From assembly GCA_003575245.1 (NCBI GenBank), contig NMQN01000795.1:1-11929 (forward strand): 11,929 nucleotides of DNA, read 5' to 3'. Source of the DNA: Candidatus Atribacteria bacterium 1244-E10-H5-B2. GTDB taxonomy: Bacteria; Atribacterota; JS1; SB-45; 34-128. Positions 1 to 7,398 of the stretch are shown in pieces (position 1 is the stretch's first letter; each line of letters opens with the position of its first letter). A program made the translations under genes and the position numbers. Below the pieces are notes generated by a model, which was given only the letters and a program-made list of their open reading frames with translations, did not search any database and was not told the origin of the DNA.

Positions 1-238
1 CTATGGGAAGATTAATTCCTGGTTTTGCTCCCACTAAATGATTTATATCTTTAGAATAGATTTCCAACTTCTTCCCTTCTGTAATTACCCTGGCTGCTCC
101 TTCATGATATTGATTTAGGCGACTTTTATCTCCGGAACCAATAATCACGCCATTCTCATCCATAATATTAATATTTTTCCTTAAAATGCCCATAGTTTTC
201 TCTACAATATTCTGAGCAAGCTTATGGGTAATCTTCAT
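1..238 (-). CDS. CdaR-type sugar diacid regulator, N-terminal part (partial)
   Basis: This is the first 79 residues of a protein that runs off the left edge of the window. The ATG at 238 is preceded by a strong AGAGGTGG ribosome binding site. The translation resembles the sugar diacid recognition domain (Diacid_rec) of CdaR transcription factors: KLAQNIVEKTMGIL near residue 6, then NINIMDENG, then IIGSGDKSR, HEGA at about 45-48 and PGINLPI at the cut edge. I recall E. coli CdaR having the same order of motifs (AQDIV, NINVMD, IIGSGD, HEGA, QGINLPL). In that family this domain senses diacids such as glucarate or glycerate, and a C-terminal PucR-type helix-turn-helix binds DNA; that part lies outside the window. 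Its target and ligand here are unknown. It is divergent from the TPR gene at 909. Confidence 0.85.
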   Translation of the reverse strand, partial: MKITHKLAQNIVEKTMGILRKNINIMDENGVIIGSGDKSRLNQYHEGAARVITEGKKLEIYSKDINHLVGAKPGINLPI

Positions 239-283
239 CGGCTGCCACCTCTCTTTAAAGAAAATTCGTATCTCGTATAATAT

Positions 284-314
284 AGTATCGAGTATCAAGT
301 ATCGCGTATCGAGT
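284..314 (+). repeat. Heptad array (AGTATCN)
   Basis: AGT/CGT triplets occur at 284, 291, 298, 305 and 312, exactly seven bases apart, giving units AGTATCG, AGTATCA, AGTATCG, CGTATCG. The second direct-repeat copy carries the same phasing at 551, 558, 565 and 572. It belongs to the heptad pattern seen in the other spacers of this window. Confidence 0.8.
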
Positions 315-404
315 TAAGAAAGAAAAAGAAAAGAAATTAAAAGATAGTATTGTGCTAAATATATTGTTAAGAGAGAAAGAAAAATACCATTCTACTTTTT
401 ATCT
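291..404 (+). repeat. Long direct repeat, copy 1
   Basis: First copy of a ~115-base intergenic repeat. It opens with AGTATC heptads, passes through an A/G-rich stretch (AAGAAAGAAAAAG), then the best-conserved core AGTATTGTGCTAAATATAT at about 347-365, and closes with CTACTTTTTATCT. It matches 551-665 in the same orientation with scattered substitutions and small indels. It shows no coding potential. Which type of element it is remains unknown. Confidence 0.85.
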
Positions 405-550
405 ACCTCAATAAAGTTTATATCAGTAAATTGTCTTTTGTAATTAGCTTATTCGATAAAATAAGTAAAAATCCTTCTTTAATTATATATGCTGATTTAA
501 AAATTACAACAATAGAAGGGTGAGATACCTATCATTATAGTTAGTAAATT

Positions 551-665
551 AGTATCGCGTATCGGGTATCGAGTCAAGAAAGAGAAAGAAAAAAATTAAA
601 AGACAGTATTGTGCTAAATATATCGTTAAGGAAGGGAAAGAAAAATATCATCCTACTTTTTATCT
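551..665 (+). repeat. Long direct repeat, copy 2
   Basis: Second copy of the repeat at 291-404, starting 260 bases further on in the same orientation. The core AGTATTGTGCTAAATATAT is identical, while the purine-rich tract and the heptads at its left end differ slightly. Both copies end exactly at CTACTTTTTATCT and then diverge, so the right boundary is sharp. This copy is followed closely by the palindrome at 702-721. Confidence 0.85.
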
Positions 666-701
666 AAAAAATGAAAGCCAGAATCCGGAAGTCCAAGGTA
701 G

Positions 702-721
702 GGGTTCGATTCATCGAACCC
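702..721. repeat. Palindromic repeat, GTAGGGG family, copy A
   Basis: GGGTTCGAT and ATCGAACCC form a perfect 9-bp stem around a TC centre, preceded by GTAG. The layout matches the elements at 7491-7510, 7541-7560 and 10270-10289, but the stem sequence differs. It contains the GGTTCGATTC string typical of a tRNA T-loop, yet no acceptor, D or anticodon arm is present, so it is not a tRNA. Confidence 0.75.
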
Positions 722-752
722 GTTAAAAAATTAAAAGAATTCGGTTCAGAAA

Positions 753-761
753 TGATATAAT
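753..761 (+). promoter_or_regulatory. Candidate extended -10 promoter for the TPR gene
   Basis: TGATATAAT is a perfect TATAAT with an upstream TGn, which can substitute for a -35 box. No convincing -35 lies 17 bases upstream. Transcription would start near 768 and leave a 5' leader of about 140 bases. The region is so AT-rich that other -10-like strings exist, so this is only the best candidate. Confidence 0.35.
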
Positions 762-908
762 AAAAATAAGTTAAAAAAATTTTGATAAAAAAAGAGGTTT
801 TTTGAAAATAATATTGAATATGTAAATATTAAGTATAAATTCTTTTGGTAAACTTCTTCGATTTTATCCGTAAAATTATAAAATACTAAAAAAGAAAGGA
901 CGGTAGAT

Positions 909-2279
909 ATGTATAGAGAAAATTTAAGATTAAATTTTGTAATCTTTCTAATAATTTTATTTGCTCTTTTTACTACCGCTGTCTTTGCCAACAGTGAAAC
1001 AGAAAAATTATTGCAAGAAATTATAGAAAGAAAAACTATGAAACCTGATATCTTCACTTTCATCAATATGGGAAACTTTTATTGTGCGTTAGATTTATAT
1101 GAACCTGCGGAAAAAGAATACGAAAAAGCTTTGGGTTTAGATGAAACAAATATATTAGCCAGGATAAATCAGAGTTATGCTTTGTACAAAATGGGGGAAA
1201 GGGAATCAGCTCTTACCAATCTATCTCAAATTATTATCGAAGACCCCAATAATGCCTTTGCCTATTTTGTAAAGGGAATGATATATAAAGATACGCTCGA
1301 GTATGATCTGGCAATAATAGAATACGAAAAAGTTGCTGAACTTATTCCCCAAAATGACAAGCTTATTTCCGAGTTAGCCCTGCTCTACCAGGATAATGAT
1401 CAATTTATTAAAGCTACGGAAACATATATAAAATTGGGTAAACTTAAATCCAGCCCTTATATCCTGGACAATTTTTTAGCTTACCAGGAAAGTGCTGCTT
1501 GTTATTTGAATTTGGGTGATTACTATAGTAGTACGGGAAACATTGATCAAGCTATATCTGCCTATAATAAAGCTACTCAATTTACTGAAGATAAAAAATC
1601 AATAGCTATAGCATATTATCGATTAGGACTTATTAATCTAAAAGGAAAAGAATACGAACAAGCCATAATGGAAAAAGTATTATCCCAAAAATTTTATCCG
1701 CTATATATCGAAGATTTTACTTTTGATAATTTCGCCCAGGCCTTTATTGAAATAGGCAACATGCATTATAATGCAGGAGAACTCCAAAAGGCTCATCAAA
1801 ATTATGAGTTGGCTCTTCAGTTAGCAGATTCAAATTATATACTCTCAGAGGCACATTATAAAATAGGCCTATCTTATTATCGTAGTCAAGATTACGAAAA
1901 TGCTGTAAGAGAAGGAGAAATTGCCTTAAGTCTAAATCCCGAATATTTATCTGACCAACAAAGATTAATAGACCTTTTAATTGCTAATGCTTGGTCTAAT
2001 CTTACTAAAAATGGAACCATTTCCGTAAAGACTGATGGCATCGATTATCGAATATTTACAGAAAAAGAAAGCGTAATAACACCTCCAGCAGAGAAAACCG
2101 AAACCAAAACTATCGAAGTTCAAGAATATAAATATGCTGCTTCCAAAAATTCTGATATATTTCATTATTTTAATTGCTCTTATGTGAAAACAATAAAATC
2201 TGAAAATCTGATTTTATTTAAAACTCGTGAAGAGGCAATTGCTGCTGGTAAAAAGCCCTGTAAGAAATGTAATCCTTAA
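909..2279 (+). CDS. Exported TPR-repeat protein with C-terminal Ada-like zinc-binding domain
   Basis: The 456-residue product starts at an ATG eight bases after GAAAGGA. Residues 1-27 form a signal peptide: charged start, hydrophobic core at 10-23, and a cleavage site after AVFA. Residues about 47-345 are tetratricopeptide repeats, with typical helix pairs at about 47-79, 81-113, 115-147, 195-227, 277-313 and 314-346. A linker rich in Glu and Thr (384-405) leads to residues 408-456, which resemble the Ada metal-binding domain: YAASKNSDIFHY, Cys423, then EEAIAAGKKPC and Cys451-x2-Cys454, with His419 close to Cys423. TPRs mediate protein-protein contacts. The small Cys-rich module is often found at the end of exported or nuclease proteins and probably binds zinc. 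Partner and biological role are unknown. It is a stand-alone transcript or the first of two plus-strand genes. Confidence 0.85.
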   Translation: MYRENLRLNFVIFLIILFALFTTAVFANSETEKLLQEIIERKTMKPDIFTFINMGNFYCALDLYEPAEKEYEKALGLDETNILARINQSYALYKMGERESALTNLSQIIIEDPNNAFAYFVKGMIYKDTLEYDLAIIEYEKVAELIPQNDKLISELALLYQDNDQFIKATETYIKLGKLKSSPYILDNFLAYQESAACYLNLGDYYSSTGNIDQAISAYNKATQFTEDKKSIAIAYYRLGLINLKGKEYEQAIMEKVLSQKFYPLYIEDFTFDNFAQAFIEIGNMHYNAGELQKAHQNYELALQLADSNYILSEAHYKIGLSYYRSQDYENAVREGEIALSLNPEYLSDQQRLIDLLIANAWSNLTKNGTISVKTDGIDYRIFTEKESVITPPAEKTETKTIEVQEYKYAASKNSDIFHYFNCSYVKTIKSENLILFKTREEAIAAGKKPCKKCNP

Positions 2280-2288
2280 GTAATTTAA

Positions 2289-2329
2289 TTAATTAATTTC
2301 TGGTGAATAATTCACCGAAAAATAATTAA
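2289..2329 (+). other. Long imperfect hairpin after the TPR gene
   Basis: A 19-bp imperfect inverted repeat lies ten bases after the stop codon. Its inner stem is GGTGAA/TTCACC around TAA, and it extends outward through AT-rich arms ending in TTAATTA/TAATTAA with three mismatches. No U-tract follows on either strand, so it is a poor intrinsic terminator. It may stabilise the transcript 3' end. Confidence 0.4.
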
Positions 2330-2424
2330 CTAAATCGATTGGCAGATTGAGTAACCAGTAAACTGGAAGATTTTATAAATTTTGAATTATGGTTTTACGC
2401 TTTTCGCTTTAAGTTTTTAGCCAT

Positions 2425-2484
2425 ATACTAATAACTGAAAACTAATTTTTTTATCTAAAAACTAAAAACCATAAACTAAAAACC
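2425..2484 (+). repeat. Heptad array (CTAAAAA-type)
   Basis: ACT triplets at 2427, 2434 and 2441, then after a one-base phase slip TCT/ACT/ACC at 2454, 2461, 2468, 2475 and 2482, all seven bases apart. Recognisable units are CTAAAAA (three times) and CCATAAA. It fills most of the spacer between the TPR gene and the LiaF-like gene. Confidence 0.75.
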
Positions 2485-2528
2485 CGTATTCATGTTAACG
2501 ACTAATAAAATAAATCGAGGTGAAAGAA

Positions 2529-3548
2529 ATGAAAGCAAATAAAATAATTAAAGGACTCACTTTTTTACTTATAGGTACAATCCTCCTGTCAAATACTTTA
2601 GAAATATTAGATTGGACTGTATGGTCAAATTTATTCAAACTCTGGCCCCTACTCGTAATAAGTTTGGGTTTATCTCTAATCTTCAGAGGAAAGAGTCTTT
2701 CCTTTTTGGGACCACTAATTATATTTCTGGGAATTATTGCAGGAGTGGGAGCAAGTTATGTGGGAATTAGTTTTGAAGGAGAAATGGTAAGGGAAGTAAA
2801 AATTCTTAGCCGCGAAATAGTTATAGAAGTTGAAAAAATTCCTGAAACTGAAACAGCTTTGGAAACTGAAGTAACCCCAGAAATCGAAACAGCTCCGGAG
2901 ACCGAAACAACTCTTGAAACTGAAGTAGCTTTAGAAACGAAGGAGTATTCTGAAATCGAAAGAGCTTCGATTGAATTAAATCTTGATGTAGGGAAGCTTG
3001 CCCTGGGCGAATCCACTCCTCTACTTTATGAATGCATTTCTCAATATCGCTATCAAGAATTTGAGCCTTTTGAGAAATACTCCAGTACCGAAAAGGAGAC
3101 CAACATCCTTATTTATCACTCGCCAGTAATAAAAAGAAGAATTTCTAATAATATTAGAAATCACTGGCAATTAAAATTAAATAATCAAATAATATATAAT
3201 CTATCTGTCAAAACAGGCGCTATTGATATAGATTGTAATTTATCAGATTTTAAAATAGAAAAACTATATATTGAAAGTGGAGCAAGTAATATTAATTTGG
3301 TTTTACCTCAATATGATTCTAAAATAATTATAGATACAGGGTTATCTAATATTGATATTGACATACCTAAAAATGTGGGAGCAACAGTGAATATTGATTC
3401 GGGAATTGCCATAAAAGACCTTGACGATTTTATTAAGAGAAATGGTACATATATTTCCCACAATTACAACGAATCAGAATTCAAAACAGAGATAGAGATT
3501 GATTGTGGAGTTTCTAATATAGATATTGATTATACTGGTATCCCTTAA
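2529..3548 (+). CDS. LiaI/LiaF-like membrane protein
   Basis: The 339-residue product starts at ATG 2529, six bases after GAGGTG; the GTG at 2520 is part of that ribosome binding site and is not the start. Residues about 9-22, 34-53 and 58-78 are membrane segments, and LFKLWPLLVISLGLSLIF is typical of the LiaI/LiaF-like transmembrane region (DUF5668). Residues 105-140 are an acidic linker of degenerate ETE[TV] repeats. The C-terminal half (about 205-339) repeats G-x-SNI-x-I (GASNINL, GLSNIDI, GVSNIDI), the strand-turn pattern of the LiaF/toastrack beta fold. LiaF proteins act in cell-envelope stress signalling, usually with a LiaRS two-component system, but no kinase or regulator is adjacent. 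The assignment is by fold pattern, and the signalling role is inferred. Confidence 0.75.
   Translation: MKANKIIKGLTFLLIGTILLSNTLEILDWTVWSNLFKLWPLLVISLGLSLIFRGKSLSFLGPLIIFLGIIAGVGASYVGISFEGEMVREVKILSREIVIEVEKIPETETALETEVTPEIETAPETETTLETEVALETKEYSEIERASIELNLDVGKLALGESTPLLYECISQYRYQEFEPFEKYSSTEKETNILIYHSPVIKRRISNNIRNHWQLKLNNQIIYNLSVKTGAIDIDCNLSDFKIEKLYIESGASNINLVLPQYDSKIIIDTGLSNIDIDIPKNVGATVNIDSGIAIKDLDDFIKRNGTYISHNYNESEFKTEIEIDCGVSNIDIDYTGIP
2841..2943 (+). repeat. In-frame repeats coding for the Glu/Thr linker
   Basis: Imperfect repeats of GAAACTGAA plus GTA/ACA and GCT/ACC encode ETE-V/T-A/T units at residues 105-139 of the LiaF-like protein. The codons vary between GAA/GAG and ACT/ACC/ACA, which suggests an older expansion rather than recent slippage. 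Confidence 0.7.
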
Positions 3549-3576
3549 GAAGATAAAAAGTGTTTTTTTAAACTAA

Positions 3577-3613
3577 ATTTTTCAAAAGATTATTTTATCG
3601 TAATCTTAAAAAT
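3577..3613. terminator. Weak hairpin between convergent genes
   Basis: AAGATTA (3586-3592) pairs with TAATCTT (3601-3607), and ATTTTT/AAAAAT can extend the stem past a CAA bulge. It sits between the ends of the plus-strand LiaF-like gene and the minus-strand MscS gene, where a bidirectional terminator would be useful. The stem is AT-rich and the U-tract is poor, so the call is weak. Confidence 0.25.
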
Positions 3614-3715
3614 ATATTTACTTGTATTTCATACTCCAAGAATCTTTTGTTCTAGGTGAAAATCTATTTAAAAATTGATATTTAGAATATTAATTGGAAT
3701 CAATTTCGTTTATCT

Positions 3716-4591
3716 TTATTTTTTCTCTTTTTTTAGGTAAACAACCTGTCTGGGGAAGGGTATTTCTATCCCTTTTTTGTCAAAAGTATCTTTAATTCTC
3801 CGCTTAAGTTCTCTTTCTGCCCCCCAGTGAGTCATTGGTTTTACTTTAATTGACACTCTTAAGGTTACTTCTGAAGAACCGAGAGATAATACTCCTTGAA
3901 CAATTGGAGCTTCTAAAACAATATCTTTATTCTCTTCGGCCCATTTATCGGCAATTTCTTCTAAGGTCTTCATTCCCTTTTCTACATCCTGTTCATAAGC
4001 TACTCCTACTTTAACAATAGCCCTCATATACCCTTTATTAAAATTGCCAAAGCTAGCAACTTCTCCGTAAGGTATTACTCTTAACTCGCCCGAATACTTC
4101 CTTAAATGAATGTTCCTTAAACCGATAACTTCCACTGTGCCAGAATGTTCTCCTACATTAACAGAATCTCCCACCGAAATTATTCCTTCAAAAAGCAAAA
4201 AAGCACCTGATAAAATATCCTTTACCAAAGATTGGGCACCAAAACCTATCGCTAAACCAACCACCCCTGCACTGGCAATTATGGCAGTAGTATCTACCCC
4301 TAACTCTCTTAACACCATTACTCCAGAGATAAAATAGAGTACATATTTAGAAATGTTTTGCAAAAGCGGAATAAGAGTATTTGCGCGAGAAATCCTCTTC
4401 TTATAATTTTTAGATTTTTTTAAAGGGGTTAAAGATTTTTCTATAAATTTATTAACTATGGATAAAATTATTTTTGCAACAACTAATATTATAATTATAG
4501 TTATAAATTTTCCCCACCATAAAATAAGGTTTTCAGGACTAAAGAAACTTAATACCGCTTGATAAAAACTGTTCACATATTGTATAAACAT
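3716..4591 (-). CDS. MscS-family mechanosensitive ion channel
   Basis: The 291-residue product opens in response to membrane tension and releases solutes during osmotic downshock, acting in the inner membrane. ATG 4591 follows AAAGGAG by about nine bases. Membrane segments lie at about 24-47, 74-95 and 100-132. The third is the pore helix, with the family signature ASAGVVGLAIGFGAQSLVKD at about 106-125. GDSVNVGEHSGTVEVIGLR (about 141-159) and VIPYGEV form the cytoplasmic beta domain, followed by the alpha-beta C-terminus and a short Lys-rich tail. The length is close to E. coli MscS (286). It starts 28 bases after the hisC stop and is probably cotranscribed with it. Confidence 0.93.
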   Translation of the reverse strand: MFIQYVNSFYQAVLSFFSPENLILWWGKFITIIIILVVAKIILSIVNKFIEKSLTPLKKSKNYKKRISRANTLIPLLQNISKYVLYFISGVMVLRELGVDTTAIIASAGVVGLAIGFGAQSLVKDILSGAFLLFEGIISVGDSVNVGEHSGTVEVIGLRNIHLRKYSGELRVIPYGEVASFGNFNKGYMRAIVKVGVAYEQDVEKGMKTLEEIADKWAEENKDIVLEAPIVQGVLSLGSSEVTLRVSIKVKPMTHWGAERELKRRIKDTFDKKGIEIPFPRQVVYLKKEKK

Positions 4592-4619
4592 TGGTAGTTC
4601 TCCTTTACTTGTTTAGTCG

Positions 4620-5723
4620 TTAGAAACGTGTCAGGGAACGGTTCTTTGACACGATTTCTAAACCTTTAATCAAAATATCATTTTCCTCTTCATTCCCCAC
4701 AGTTATACGCAAAAAATATCTGGAGCTTGAAAAAGCCGGATCAGAAACTGTTTGGACTAAAATTCCTTGTTTTAATAAATTATTATAAACTAAATCTGAG
4801 TTTTCTTTAGAACCCACCTCAACCAAAACAAAGTTAGTCCGTGAAGGATGAGCCTTGAAAGGTGAAAGTTCGTTTATTCTGTTTATTAATTTTTTGCGTT
4901 CTTCAATAATCTTCTTTATACCATTTTTCAAAATTTCTTTATTTTTAAAAACTACCTGAGCGGCAAGTTGGGAAAAAGTGTTTACATTAAAAGGACTCTT
5001 TACTTTTCTTATTTCATTTATAATTTCAGGATTAGAAAGTAAATATCCCACTCGTAAACTGGCTATACTGTAAGCTTTGGAAAAAGTTCTAAGAATAACT
5101 AAATTGTCGTAATGAGAAATAAAGGGTACAAAAGTCTTTTCCCCAAACTCATAATAAGCTTCATCCACTACCACCAGACAATCTGATTCTTCAATTATTT
5201 TTATAATCTTATCCTCAGCAAAATAATTTCCGGTAGGAGCATTGGGGTAGGCTATAAAAACTATAGAAGAATCTTCTTTTTTTGCCTCCTCTAAAATTTT
5301 ATCTTCATTTAAACTAAAATTGCTCTGACTTAAAGGAATTTGTACAAAGATAGACCCGTTAATAATTGAATAAATTTTATACATGGCAAAAGAGGGCGCA
5401 GTAGTAATAACCCTTCTCCCTTTCTCGGAGAAAGCCTTAATTAAATAATCAATAAGTTCATCAGAGCCATTTCCTATAACTATACTATCTCTATTTAAAC
5501 CCCAAAAAGAAGAAACAGTTTCACTTAACTTCACAGAATTTGCGTTAGGGTAACGAGAATATTCTAAGTTTTTGGCTTTCGTTAATATTTCCTCAACAAT
5601 CTCCTCTGGTAAACCATAGGGATTTTCATTAGCATTTAATTTTATTTTATAAGGTGCTTCATGAGGATCGTAAGGTTTTAATTTTTTTAAACTATCGCGA
5701 TAAAATTTTTTATCTTTTTTCAT
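4620..5723 (-). CDS. hisC: Histidinol-phosphate aminotransferase
   Basis: The 367-residue PLP enzyme transfers an amino group from glutamate to imidazole-acetol phosphate in histidine synthesis. Family marks run in order: NENPYG (32-37), GNGSDE (84-89, phosphate binding), YPNAPTGN (159-166, with the PLP-contacting Asn161), DEAYYEF (from 187), and SKAYSIASLRVGY (from 215), where Lys216 should form the Schiff base and Arg224 holds the PLP phosphate. FLRITVG near the end supplies the substrate-carboxylate Arg339. The common FSKAFGLAGLR reads FSKAYSIASLR here, a modest deviation. AGGGAG lies upstream of ATG 5723. No other his gene is in view. Enzymes of this subfamily can also act on aromatic substrates, so the role in histidine synthesis is likely but not proven. 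Confidence 0.9.
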   Translation of the reverse strand: MKKDKKFYRDSLKKLKPYDPHEAPYKIKLNANENPYGLPEEIVEEILTKAKNLEYSRYPNANSVKLSETVSSFWGLNRDSIVIGNGSDELIDYLIKAFSEKGRRVITTAPSFAMYKIYSIINGSIFVQIPLSQSNFSLNEDKILEEAKKEDSSIVFIAYPNAPTGNYFAEDKIIKIIEESDCLVVVDEAYYEFGEKTFVPFISHYDNLVILRTFSKAYSIASLRVGYLLSNPEIINEIRKVKSPFNVNTFSQLAAQVVFKNKEILKNGIKKIIEERKKLINRINELSPFKAHPSRTNFVLVEVGSKENSDLVYNNLLKQGILVQTVSDPAFSSSRYFLRITVGNEEENDILIKGLEIVSKNRSLTRF

Positions 5724-5776
5724 ATCTTATTATTTCTCCCTTCTTACTGTGTCAAGGTAGTGTCTTCTGATATAAT

Positions 5777-6481
5777 TTAAAAATCTATTTCAATCTCTCT
5801 ATTATCCCCATCCATTAAGCCAGTACTTAACTCTGCCTTGCACTGCTCGATTAATAATTTTGCCAATTCATTTCTTGCTTCCTCTATAATTAATTGAGGG
5901 ACTACCCCGATTCCATCAATATTAATAATCATTTTTTGGGTATTTTCAGTAATTTTACTAAAATCACCATTTCGCCAATTCCATCTCCTGCACATTACCT
6001 TCAAAGTTTTATCATCAAAATAAATTACCTCTCCTGGTTGAGGATTCTCTTTCTCTTCACTGCCTAAAGCAATAAACCATTCATCCCCCTTAGCAAAACC
6101 AAGGTGTAAATTTCCCTCAATTTTACTCACATCATCTCCGCCACAAGGGATAAGATATTTTATAGAAATATAATTAAATAAGGCTACTGCTGAGTTGATA
6201 AAAGGAAATCCTCCGCCCTTTTTAATTCTTTTTAAAAGTGCTTTTATTGAGGGTGGAAACTTGTGCGGGTCAGAAACAAATTTTAAATGCGCTTCATCCC
6301 AGGCTTTTACAAAAGGATGTTCAATTAAATCTTCCTTCATCCTCTTTTCAATTTCTTTATTTAAAGGTTTTCTTATTCTTTTATTGCCGAGTGCATTTTC
6401 TATATCTCTAACAACTATAATCTCTCTTTTAAAATCAGGAAATTGAGTAAAAATTTCTGAATCTATAATTACCTTTCTCAC
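5777..6481 (-). CDS. B3/4 domain-containing protein (PheRS beta editing-domain relative)
   Basis: The 234-residue soluble protein resembles stand-alone B3/B4 domain proteins (B3_4, the fold found in the beta subunit of phenylalanyl-tRNA synthetase, where it clears mischarged tyrosyl-tRNA). Visible family marks are FPFINSAVALFNYISIKYLI (about 92-111) followed by PCGGDD, then GDEWFIALGS, PGEVIYFDD and WRNGDFSKIT with INIDGIG (about 159-192). The start is a GTG at 6481: an in-frame TAG lies two codons upstream, and the AAAGGTGG site is about 13 bases away, longer than usual. It precedes hisC by 53 bases and may share its transcript. Whether it edits tRNA or binds another aminoacyl ligand is not known. 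Confidence 0.8.
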   Translation of the reverse strand: MRKVIIDSEIFTQFPDFKREIIVVRDIENALGNKRIRKPLNKEIEKRMKEDLIEHPFVKAWDEAHLKFVSDPHKFPPSIKALLKRIKKGGGFPFINSAVALFNYISIKYLIPCGGDDVSKIEGNLHLGFAKGDEWFIALGSEEKENPQPGEVIYFDDKTLKVMCRRWNWRNGDFSKITENTQKMIINIDGIGVVPQLIIEEARNELAKLLIEQCKAELSTGLMDGDNREIEIDF

Positions 6482-6635
6482 AGTCTATTTATTTCCACCT
6501 TTCTTTTAAAATTGATATATTTTTATTTAATTTATTTTCCTTAAAATATTCTTCCACCCTTAATTAATTTGATGCTTTTTTGTTTTAACTATTTGGGGAC
6601 TAATAGTTTTTGAGGAAAATAAAGGAAAGAAAAAA

Positions 6636-7163
6636 TTATTTCTTTTTTAAGCTCCTGATTTGATCCCGTAATTTAGCAGCTTCCTCATAATTTTCTACCT
6701 CTACTGCTTCCTGCATCTTTTGTTGTAACTCGGTAAGTTTTATTTCTTTTTTATTCTCTAAGGTGACTTTCTCTGTGGAAGCCTTATTTAATACTTCTTC
6801 AGTTACGTAAATAGGGGCACTTGCCCTCAGGGCTAAAGCAATAGCGTCACTTGGTCTGGCATCAATTTCTTTTTCCCTTTGATTTATTTTTAATTTAACT
6901 GAAGCAAAATAAGTATTATCTTTAATATTGCAAATTACTACTCTTGTTACAACTACGCCAAGGGCGTCTAAAATATTTTTTATTAAATCATGGGGTAAAG
7001 GTCTTACTGGCTTTACTTTTTCCAAGGCTAAAGAAATCATCTTCGCTTCATAATGCCCTACCCAGATAGGAAGCCACCTTTTTTCAGTTTCATCCTTTAA
7101 AATTACTACAAAACCTTTGGTTATCGGGTCTATTGCTACACCGGAAATTTTTACCCTGATCAT
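6636..7163 (-). CDS. BFN (bifunctional nuclease/DUF151) domain protein with UVR motif
   Basis: The 175-residue product begins with a BFN/DUF151 domain (about 1-130): KISGVAIDP, LPIWVGHYEA (31-40), RPLPHDL (54-60) and the hallmark ARPSDAIALALR (102-113). A UVR motif follows at about 145-172 (LQQKMQEAVEVENYEEAAKL), the coiled helix pair by which UvrB and UvrC interact. BFN plus UVR is a common bacterial architecture. Plant BFN proteins have reported nuclease activity, but the bacterial role is not settled. ATG 7163 follows AGAGGGA by about eight bases. It is the first gene of the minus-strand run, 154 bases before the B3/4 gene, so linkage to that transcript is uncertain. Confidence 0.88.
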   Translation of the reverse strand: MIRVKISGVAIDPITKGFVVILKDETEKRWLPIWVGHYEAKMISLALEKVKPVRPLPHDLIKNILDALGVVVTRVVICNIKDNTYFASVKLKINQREKEIDARPSDAIALALRASAPIYVTEEVLNKASTEKVTLENKKEIKLTELQQKMQEAVEVENYEEAAKLRDQIRSLKKK

Positions 7164-7350
7164 TTTTTATCCCTCTTTCTTATTTTGCATTTTAATATAT
7201 TTTACTTTCAATTTTAAGATTTTTCTTTTTCTCTATATATTATATTCTACAAAAAATATAAAATCCCTGCATAAATTTTAATTTTTTTTAAAATTTTACC
7301 AGCTATACACCTATTAAGGTGTGTGTAACGCGAATTATTGAATAATTAGT

Positions 7351-7377
7351 GGCGCCATACGGTGTTGCCGTGGTGTC
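7351..7377 (+). other. Strong hairpin followed by a T-rich tract, function unknown
   Basis: ACGG/CCGT closes a TGTTG loop, and GGCGCC pairs with GGTGTC (two G-U) outside an AT bulge, for ten pairs in all. TTTTCTTTCTC follows, so on the plus strand it looks like an intrinsic terminator. No plus-strand gene ends upstream of it. It could be the end of an unseen small RNA or another mobile palindrome. Confidence 0.45.
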
Positions 7378-7398
7378 TTTTCTTTCTCTTCAACTCTT

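Larger units (their letters stand above)
239..908. other. Repeat-rich intergenic spacer, no gene seen
   Basis: These 670 bases separate two divergent genes. They hold two copies of a ~115-base direct repeat (291-404 and 551-665), heptad-phased tandem repeats at the head of each copy, and a palindrome at 702-721. The 146 bases between the direct repeats are AT-rich and show no coding signal. The right-hand third contains a candidate promoter for the TPR gene. The minus-strand open frame at 746-1066 overlaps the real TPR gene and is not credible. Confidence 0.7.

Noticed and set aside
284..665. Possible CRISPR array in the left spacer
   Set aside because: There are only two copies of a ~115-base repeat and short seven-base tandems, with no regular 25-37-base repeats and spacers, and no cas gene.
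686..722. tRNA-like T-arm string GGTTCGATTC
   Set aside because: The flanks pair as a 9-bp palindrome instead of a 5-bp T-stem, and there is no acceptor, D or anticodon arm nearby.
746..1066. Minus-strand open frame of 106 codons
   Set aside because: It overlaps the start and signal peptide of the TPR gene and is made of low-complexity Phe/Leu/Lys sequence expected from AT-rich DNA; there is no homology I recognise.
2520..2528. GTG 2520 as the start of the LiaF-like gene
   Set aside because: That GTG is part of the GAGGTG ribosome binding site correctly spaced for ATG 2529.
2756..3016. Minus-strand open frame of Ser/Val-rich repeats
   Set aside because: It is the antisense reading of the Glu/Thr repeat linker in the LiaF-like gene, kept open by the biased codons.
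6587..6608. AACTATT/AATAGTT hairpin after the BFN gene as a terminator
   Set aside because: On the minus strand it is followed by A-rich, not U-rich, sequence, so it cannot be an intrinsic terminator for that gene; the T-run is on the plus strand, where no gene ends.
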